This document shows positions 1-5,128 of a stretch of 5,128 nucleotides of DNA, piece after piece. The notes below the pieces were generated by a model. The model had not been told where the DNA came from and did no database searches. It was given only the letters and a program-made list of their open reading frames with translations. Source of the DNA: Cytophagales bacterium (GTDB lineage Bacteria > Bacteroidota > Bacteroidia > Cytophagales > Cyclobacteriaceae); the NCBI GenBank assembly GCA_029262935.1, contig JAJCYK010000372.1, forward strand, positions 1-5,128, written 5' to 3'. Every line of letters starts with the position of its first letter. Position 1 is the first letter of the stretch. The translations under genes were made by a program, and so were the position numbers.

Positions 1-1396
1 TGCTTTTTCTGGAGATGCCATTTATCAATATGTCAATGCCACCAGAGATACTTTTGAAATCAAATTTGAAAACTTTCTACTAGTACGAGATAAAAAGCTA
101 AAAGGAAATCAAGTGTTTACCGTAGGTACCGGTGAAATTAAAGAAAGTGATAATATTTATATCATGCCAAGCACTTTGTATAAGGGGGATGTTACCTTAT
201 ATGCAAACCGGCGTATCCTGCAAATGGACGGTTTTATTAAGCTTGATCTCAAGAGCATGCCCGACAACGATTCCTGGCTGGCGCATAGCAGTGATTCAGA
301 GGTACAAGACCTGGTTATAAATGTAAGCGAAGCCGTTACTGAAACCGGGCAACCTTTAACTTCCGGTTTTAATATAGATGCTGATAATGGAGAAATTTAC
401 GGAACCTTTATTAGTGAAAAAAGAAGCCCTGCTGATTTGGAAATTTTTAATGCAAAAGGGTTGTTTTCATATGATTCAGCGAAAAGCGAATATAGGGTAA
501 TTCATCCCAATAAAATCAAAGGAAGTTCTTTAGCAGGAAATGTCTTTGCCTACAATGATAACACCACAGACATCCGTTATGAGGGTCAGTTTAACTTTTT
601 GCATTCGGATACTCAAATTGGACTATTAGCCTCCGGAAAAGGGAAAGGAAATTTGAAGGAAAAGAGTTTCGCTTTAAACTCCTTGCAAGCATATCAATTT
701 GACTTGCCCATAAAAGCCATGGAAATCATGGCAAGCAACACCGATGACATAGTAGCCAGGGTAGGAGCTCCGGCAGCAAAAACAGACCAATCCACACTAT
801 TGCATAAAGTAGCGGATGCCGTTGGCGAAAAAGCCGCTTTGGAATACCAACAACGTTCCGTGAGTGAATTCATTTCCTTAGCCAACGTTTCCAATGAATT
901 GGCACGGGCTCTGGTGTTGTCAAATGTAAATATGAAATGGTCCAATGAACATAATAGTTGGTACAGTGTAGGCAATCTGGGAGTATCTAATATTCTGGAA
1001 AATGAAATAAATGGTAAGCTTGAAGGCTTCTTGGAAATACGTAAAAATGAAGACGGTGATGAATTTCATCTTTTCTTTAAGGCATCTCCCTCAACCTATT
1101 ACTACTTTAGTTATATTGAAAATAGGCTTTACACTTTTTCGTCTAGTAGCGATTTTAATTCTGAGATAAGCCGAGGCAGTAAAATAAGCCGAGTTGGAAT
1201 TAGCGAGTATGCCTTTACTACCACTGATATGGAGGGGATGTTAGAGTTCATCGATCGTTTCAGAAGAGATTATATGGACATTACCGAGCCGTACGAAATT
1301 AACACGTTTGCCGAGGAGGAAGTGCTTGATGAGGACTTCACCTCATTTGAAGAGGAAAAAACTGAGGATGAGGAAGATGACGCGGACGGTTTTTAA
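1..1396 (+). CDS. Large uncharacterised protein, C-terminal part (5' end outside window)
   Basis: The frame is open from position 2 to the TAA at 1394-1396, giving 464 residues. The GTG at 113 is an internal valine codon, because the same frame runs upstream without a stop to the window edge. I do not recognise the family. What can be seen: residues 1 to about 205 alternate polar and hydrophobic positions in a beta-strand manner (for example YKGDVTLYANRRI and IRYEGQFNF). A more helical, Ala/Glu-rich stretch follows at about 240-305 (around VADAVGEKAALEYQQRS). A second beta-like stretch, rich in aromatic residues, contains YYYFSYIENRLYTFSSSSDF near residues 362-381. The tail (436-464) has 16 Asp/Glu in 29 residues. 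No membrane segment is visible in this part, and any signal peptide would lie upstream. It precedes plsY by 53 nt on the same strand. A large, possibly exported Bacteroidota-specific protein is my inference; function is unknown. Confidence 0.85.
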   Translation, partial: AFSGDAIYQYVNATRDTFEIKFENFLLVRDKKLKGNQVFTVGTGEIKESDNIYIMPSTLYKGDVTLYANRRILQMDGFIKLDLKSMPDNDSWLAHSSDSEVQDLVINVSEAVTETGQPLTSGFNIDADNGEIYGTFISEKRSPADLEIFNAKGLFSYDSAKSEYRVIHPNKIKGSSLAGNVFAYNDNTTDIRYEGQFNFLHSDTQIGLLASGKGKGNLKEKSFALNSLQAYQFDLPIKAMEIMASNTDDIVARVGAPAAKTDQSTLLHKVADAVGEKAALEYQQRSVSEFISLANVSNELARALVLSNVNMKWSNEHNSWYSVGNLGVSNILENEINGKLEGFLEIRKNEDGDEFHLFFKASPSTYYYFSYIENRLYTFSSSSDFNSEISRGSKISRVGISEYAFTTTDMEGMLEFIDRFRRDYMDITEPYEINTFAEEEVLDEDFTSFEEEKTEDEEDDADGF

Positions 1397-1449
1397 TATT
1401 CGCAATATTTAGTTATACTTGAGCGCTTTTTTCAGCAACTTGAGAATAT

Positions 1450-2094
1450 ATGCATTTTGAAACCATTGCTATTGGAGTCGTGCTTGCTTACCTACTAGGT
1501 TCATTACCGTCATCTGTGTGGTTGGGCCAAGCTTATTTTGGAATTGATGTAAGGGATTTTGGCAGTGGTAACGCTGGTGCTACCAATACATTTAGAGTAT
1601 TGGGTAAGAAAGCCGGGATTACTGTGATGGCCTTAGATATCTTTAAGGGATTGACTGCCGTAACCTTAGCCACCGTTTGGATGCAATTGGGGTTCATAAA
1701 CGAGTCCCAAATTATTTTGTTTAAGTTGATCTTCGGCATTAGCGCAGTATTGGGCCATGTCTTTCCTATCTATGTGGGATTTAAAGGAGGTAAAGGCGTA
1801 GCCACTTTATTGGGGATGGTGCTGGGAATAAATCCAGTAGTCGCGGGTATCTGCGTCGCTGTGTTTATGATAGTACTATTAAGTACTAAATATGTCTCAC
1901 TGGGGTCAATTATTGGTACTTTGGCTTTTCCTGTGACATTAGTACTAACCGATATACAACCGAATGATATGATCCTGATATTTTTCGGCTTTGCATTTTC
2001 AGGAGTGGTCTTTTTTACACACAAAAAAAATGTGCTTAGAATTTTGAATGGTACTGAAAATAAAGCCAATTTTCGGTCCAAGAAAAACCCCTAA
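1450..2094 (+). CDS. plsY: Acyl-phosphate:glycerol-3-phosphate acyltransferase PlsY
   Basis: PlsY transfers an acyl chain from acyl-phosphate (made by PlsX) to the sn-1 position of glycerol-3-phosphate. The product is lysophosphatidate, the first membrane-bound intermediate of phospholipid synthesis, made at the inner membrane. All three family motifs are visible in this 214-residue protein: LLGSLPSS (residues 15-22); GSGNAGATNTFRVLG (38-52), with the conserved Asn and Arg; and GHVFPIYVGFKGGKGVAT (102-119), with the glycine-rich phosphate-binding loop. Hydrophobic helices can be drawn at about 4-26, 54-77, 88-108, 117-140, 141-166 and 172-190, followed by a basic tail. Length is usual for the family. 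The ATG at 1450 starts the first helix directly and is preferred, although no Shine-Dalgarno sequence precedes it, as is common in Bacteroidota. The next gene starts 2 nt after the stop. An A8 run at 2023-2030 encodes ordinary residues and does not break the frame. Confidence 0.97.
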   Translation: MHFETIAIGVVLAYLLGSLPSSVWLGQAYFGIDVRDFGSGNAGATNTFRVLGKKAGITVMALDIFKGLTAVTLATVWMQLGFINESQIILFKLIFGISAVLGHVFPIYVGFKGGKGVATLLGMVLGINPVVAGICVAVFMIVLLSTKYVSLGSIIGTLAFPVTLVLTDIQPNDMILIFFGFAFSGVVFFTHKKNVLRILNGTENKANFRSKKNP

Positions 2095-2096
2095 GC

Positions 2097-3470
2097 ATGG
2101 ACCACATCAAATCCTACATCGATCAAAATCAGCAACGCTTTCTTGACGAGTTATTACAGCTGTTACGCATACCTTCCGTAAGTGCGGATAGTAAATTCAA
2201 AGAAGATGTTTTACGAGCAGCAGTCTACTTACAAGACGCCTTAAAAGATGTTGGGGTAGACCATGTGGAAATATGTCCTACCGCGGGCTATCCAATTGTA
2301 TATGCTGAAAAGATCGTAGACCCATCTTTGCCTACTGTGTTGGTATATGGGCATTATGATGTTCAACCCGCCGATCCCTACGAATTGTGGGATTCTCCTC
2401 CTTTTGAACCTGTTATAAAGGATGATAAAATTTATGCCAGAGGGGCCTGCGATGATAAGGGACAGCTTTACATGCACATCAAAGCTCTGGAGATTATGAT
2501 GCAGGGAGGCCAACCGCCATGCAACATAAAGTTTATGTTAGAAGGCGAAGAAGAAGTAGGCTCAGGCAATTTAGAGATTTTCGTAAGAGAAAATGCTGAA
2601 AGGCTGGCTGCGGATGTTATTCTGATCTCGGATACAGCCATCCTTTCAAACGACACTCCATCCATCACAGTAGGACTTCGGGGATTAAGCTATGTGGAAG
2701 TAGAGCTAATCGGACCTAACCGAGACTTGCATTCAGGAGTTTATGGAGGGGCCGTAGCCAATCCCATCAATACGCTTTGCCAAATGATAGCATCATTGGT
2801 GGATGAGCAAGGAAAGATTACCATACCTGGATTCTATGACCGAGTGCAAGAGTTGACCACCGAACAACGAGCAGATATGGCCAAAGCTCCTTTTGATCTG
2901 GAGGCGTACCAAGAGGAGTTGGATATTGCAACCATTCAGGGCGAGGAAGGCTATTCTACTATTGAAAGAACTGGAATACGACCTACCCTAGATGTCAATG
3001 GAATTTGGGGAGGCTACACTGGCGAAGGAGCTAAGACTGTCTTGCCTTCTAAGGCTTACGCCAAAATCTCCATGCGGTTGGTTCCCGATCAAGATCACGA
3101 AGAGATCACCGCTTTGTTTACCCAGCATTTTGAGAGTATTGCCCCAAACTCCGTAAAGATTAAAGTAACTCCCCATCATGGAGGACAACCTGCCGTTACA
3201 CCAACCGATTCGATAGCCTTTAAGGCTGCTAGTAGGGCTTTTGAAGATGCATGGGGTAAGAAACCCATCCCCACTAGAGACGGTGGCAGTATACCTATTG
3301 TGGCCCTATTTGAAGAAGTACTGGGACTGCAGACGGTTCTATTCGGATTTGGACTGGATTCCGATGCTATTCATTCTCCTAATGAGAGCTACGGTGTTTT
3401 TAATTACCTTAAGGGCATTGAAACCATCGTGCTGTTTCACAAGCATTTTGCCGCGGCAAAAGGCAATTAA
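2097..3470 (+). CDS. M20-family metallodipeptidase (carnosinase/CNDP2-like)
   Basis: A complete 457-residue M20 peptidase, a di-zinc enzyme that hydrolyses dipeptides or related N-acyl amino acids; the exact substrate cannot be read from sequence. By motif comparison with CNDP2-type enzymes, the zinc ligands are His86 (GHYDVQ), bridging Asp119 (ACDDKG), Glu153, Asp179 (LISDTA) and His426 (DAIHSPNE). Asp88 supports His86, and Glu152 in EGEEEVGS is the general base. His212 (LHSGVYGG) matches the residue that reaches into the partner subunit's active site in dimeric members. Arg327 (SMRLVP) and the glycine-rich TRDGGSIP (393-400) are also typical. The catalytic domain is residues 1 to about 195 plus about 365-457, split by a lid/dimerisation domain. 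There is no signal peptide, so it should be cytoplasmic. The ATG at 2097 follows the plsY stop by 2 nt, suggesting co-transcription and perhaps translational coupling. Salvage of amino acids from peptides is the likely role (inference). Confidence 0.95.
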   Translation: MDHIKSYIDQNQQRFLDELLQLLRIPSVSADSKFKEDVLRAAVYLQDALKDVGVDHVEICPTAGYPIVYAEKIVDPSLPTVLVYGHYDVQPADPYELWDSPPFEPVIKDDKIYARGACDDKGQLYMHIKALEIMMQGGQPPCNIKFMLEGEEEVGSGNLEIFVRENAERLAADVILISDTAILSNDTPSITVGLRGLSYVEVELIGPNRDLHSGVYGGAVANPINTLCQMIASLVDEQGKITIPGFYDRVQELTTEQRADMAKAPFDLEAYQEELDIATIQGEEGYSTIERTGIRPTLDVNGIWGGYTGEGAKTVLPSKAYAKISMRLVPDQDHEEITALFTQHFESIAPNSVKIKVTPHHGGQPAVTPTDSIAFKAASRAFEDAWGKKPIPTRDGGSIPIVALFEEVLGLQTVLFGFGLDSDAIHSPNESYGVFNYLKGIETIVLFHKHFAAAKGN

Positions 3471-3502
3471 CCGTCCACGGGCACGTTAAAAATTCGACCA
3501 AA

Positions 3503-3520
3503 ACAAACTATTTTGTTTGT
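3503..3520. repeat. Short AT-rich inverted repeat in the peptidase-dsbD gap
   Basis: ACAAAC (3503-3508) and GTTTGT (3515-3520) are perfect reverse complements around a 6-base loop, TATTTT. It lies 32 nt after the peptidase stop, in the only gap in the window approaching 100 bases. It could be a weak transcription terminator or a small operator, but the stem has only two G-C pairs and no T-run follows, so factor-independent termination would be inefficient. The rest of the gap (3471-3563) shows no RNA gene or convincing promoter. Confidence 0.25.
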
Positions 3521-3563
3521 AAATCCATTATGATTGCATAAACGGGTCATCCCACATTACATT

Positions 3564-5128
3564 TTGAAAAAGATAGCGTTTCTATTATGCCTGAGCTTGG
3601 TAGTGTCCGGCACTTCAGCTCAGATTCTTCACCCCGCTCAATGGGAACATCGATTTTCTGTTGAGGAGGCTATCGTAGGTGATGAGGTCGACTTAATATT
3701 TGATGTAACTATCCAAGAAGATTGGTATCTATACTCTTCAGATTTCGATCCTGAGCTTGGACCAATGGTGACGGAATTTCAATTCATCGAGCACCCTTCG
3801 TACCAATTGGTGGGAGAAATTAAGGCCATAGACCCTAAAGAAGCCTATGACGATATCTTCGAGGGGAATTATACCTATTTCAGAAGTAAAGGAGAGTTTC
3901 GACAAACCATAAAGATTTTAAGTTCTGACATAGAAGTGACTGGAAACTATGGTTATCAAGTTTGCACGGATGTTGATGGTAAATGCATTCCTTTTGATGA
4001 AGAATTTAGTTTTGAAGGACTGCTGATTACCTCAGAAACCGGGGCGTTACCGGATAATAAACAAAACCACGCTAAACCTCCCGCTACAGGTTCCCAGAAA
4101 GTGGAAAAAGTGTCGAAAGGCAGTGCTTTTACAGAAAAAACCTCGCACTCTTCCGTTTCCTTATTGGGATTCATGCTCACTGCCTTTTTTGCGGGCTTTT
4201 TGGCGTTAATGACCCCCTGTGTATACCCGATGATACCGATGACGGTTACTTTCTTTGCAAACTCCAGTCAGACCCGTAGGAAAGGGATATTTAACGCACT
4301 AATCTATGGACTCTCCATTGTGGTGATCTTTACTCTAATTGGTACCATAGTCACCGTGATCTTCGGCCCGGACTTCGCGAACTGGCTGGCCACACATTGG
4401 CTACCTAATTTGATCTTTTTTGGGATGTTCATATTCTTCGCCTTGTGGTTTCTGGGGCTATTTGAATTAAGCCTTCCCAGTTCATTCGTTAATAAAGTTG
4501 ATAGCAAGTCTGAGTCCGGTGGGTTAATTGGAGTATTTTTTATGGCATTAACCCTGGTCTTGGTGTCTTTTTCCTGTACAGGGCCTATTGTTGGTAGCAT
4601 CCTTATTGAGTCCGCCAACGGTCATATCTTAAAACCAGTAGTGGGTATGCTGGGTTATTCCTTGGCCTTCGCCCTGACATTAACCGCATTTGCCATCTTC
4701 CCGGAATGGCTAAAAAGTTTGCCCAAATCCGGAGGCTGGTTAACTTCTGTAAAAGTGGTTTTGGGGTTTCTAGAACTGGCTCTTTCTTTAAAGTTTCTCA
4801 GTATTGTCGATCAGGTTTATCATTGGGGAATTTTAGACCGGGATGTTTTTATTGCCATTTGGGTAGCTATATTCTTTAGTTTAAGTATTTATTTATTGGG
4901 GTTCCTCAAAATCAACTCCGACGATACCAAGAGTATTGGAGTACTTAGATTAATTACCGGTATTCTAGTTTTGTCCTTTACCATTTACATTACTCCCGGC
5001 ATGTGGGGGGCTCCTCTAAAACCTCTGGCGGGTATTCTTCCTCCTATGACCTCCATGGACTTTCAACCCTCCAATACCATTGTAGCCGGAAACCAAGCTG
5101 AAATATGTTCAGAACCTTTGCATGCTGA
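3564..5128 (+). CDS. dsbD: Thiol:disulfide interchange protein DsbD (3' end outside window)
   Basis: DsbD takes electrons from cytoplasmic thioredoxin and passes them across the inner membrane to periplasmic thiol proteins, for example in disulfide isomerisation and cytochrome c maturation. The frame is open from the TTG at 3564 to the right edge (521 codons). The TTG start gives a good signal peptide: KK, then IAFLLCLSLVV, with likely cleavage after TSA at residue 19. The only in-frame upstream stop is near, at 3531, and there is no in-frame ATG before codon 68, inside the folded domain. Residues 20 to about 155 are the periplasmic N-terminal domain with the Cys134/Cys141 pair (VCTDVDGKC). 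A polar linker follows (about 156-195). Eight predicted membrane helices span about 198-476, with the redox cysteines Cys219 (TPCVYPMIP) and Cys338 (FSCTGP). The C-terminal thioredoxin-like CXXC domain expected for the family is cut off. No Shine-Dalgarno sequence is seen. The 93-nt upstream gap leaves separate transcription possible. Confidence 0.95.
   Translation, partial: MKKIAFLLCLSLVVSGTSAQILHPAQWEHRFSVEEAIVGDEVDLIFDVTIQEDWYLYSSDFDPELGPMVTEFQFIEHPSYQLVGEIKAIDPKEAYDDIFEGNYTYFRSKGEFRQTIKILSSDIEVTGNYGYQVCTDVDGKCIPFDEEFSFEGLLITSETGALPDNKQNHAKPPATGSQKVEKVSKGSAFTEKTSHSSVSLLGFMLTAFFAGFLALMTPCVYPMIPMTVTFFANSSQTRRKGIFNALIYGLSIVVIFTLIGTIVTVIFGPDFANWLATHWLPNLIFFGMFIFFALWFLGLFELSLPSSFVNKVDSKSESGGLIGVFFMALTLVLVSFSCTGPIVGSILIESANGHILKPVVGMLGYSLAFALTLTAFAIFPEWLKSLPKSGGWLTSVKVVLGFLELALSLKFLSIVDQVYHWGILDRDVFIAIWVAIFFSLSIYLLGFLKINSDDTKSIGVLRLITGILVLSFTIYITPGMWGAPLKPLAGILPPMTSMDFQPSNTIVAGNQAEICSEPLHA

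Noticed and set aside
113..115. GTG as the start of the first gene
   Set aside because: The same frame is open to position 2 with protein-like composition (37 more codons), so the gene continues off the left edge and this GTG is an internal valine.
694..975. Antisense open frame of 93 codons within the first gene
   Set aside because: It lies wholly inside the well-supported coding frame on the + strand, has no recognisable domain and no start signal. It is a shadow, as are the other antisense and off-frame stretches within plsY, the peptidase and dsbD.
1785..1796. Shine-Dalgarno-like AAAGGAGG inside plsY
   Set aside because: It encodes the conserved KGGKG motif of PlsY (FKGGKG), and no gene starts just downstream.
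2011..2030. T6 and A8 homopolymer runs near the end of plsY as a possible programmed frameshift site
   Set aside because: The frame through the run (FFTHKKNVLRIL) gives a normal PlsY C-terminus of usual length, and there is no downstream alternative-frame domain to reach.
3511..3540. Possible Bacteroidota-type promoter for dsbD (TTTG near 3512-3515, TATGATTG at 3529-3536)
   Set aside because: The -7-like element has a mismatch and the spacing to TTTG (about 13 nt) is shorter than the usual spacing of about 19, so I do not call it.
1..5128. A previously undescribed defence, mobile or biosynthetic system
   Set aside because: Three of the four genes are standard housekeeping families with intact motifs, all on one strand, with no transposase, integrase, attachment-site repeats, CRISPR repeats or toxin-antitoxin pair.

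Overview
The window looks like ordinary core chromosome of a Bacteroidota bacterium, probably a flavobacterial or cytophagal lineage. Three things point there: moderately AT-rich coding DNA, an almost complete lack of Shine-Dalgarno sequences before the starts, and protein features such as the 'CVYPMIP...FSCTGP' form of DsbD. This placement is inferred from style and protein features, not from a marker gene. All genes lie on the + strand.

Layout. (1) Positions 1-1396 hold the C-terminal 464 residues of a large, apparently beta-rich protein that I do not recognise; it ends in a strongly acidic tail. (2) After a 53-nt gap comes plsY (1450-2094), the integral-membrane acyl-phosphate:glycerol-3-phosphate acyltransferase that starts phospholipid synthesis. 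(3) Two bases later comes a complete M20-family metallodipeptidase (2097-3470), cytoplasmic and with every catalytic and di-zinc residue in place. (4) A 93-nt gap with one weak AT-rich hairpin follows. (5) From a TTG start at 3564 to the right edge runs the N-terminal 521 codons of DsbD, the thiol:disulfide reductase that moves electrons from the cytoplasm to the periplasm. It shows a signal peptide, the N-terminal DsbD domain with its cysteine pair and the eight-helix membrane domain with its cysteine pair. The C-terminal thioredoxin-like domain lies beyond the window.

How the genes fit together. The 2-nt spacing makes plsY and the M20 peptidase very likely co-transcribed, and the upstream orphan may belong to the same unit because no terminator is evident in the 53-nt gap. 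Their functions (membrane lipid synthesis, dipeptide turnover, envelope redox) are not steps of one pathway; this looks like a housekeeping cluster. dsbD may have its own promoter.

I found no mobile element, CRISPR array, RNA gene or new defence or biosynthetic system. The items most worth a second look are the large orphan protein with its acidic tail and the TTG-initiated dsbD, which start-codon-restricted gene calling could truncate.
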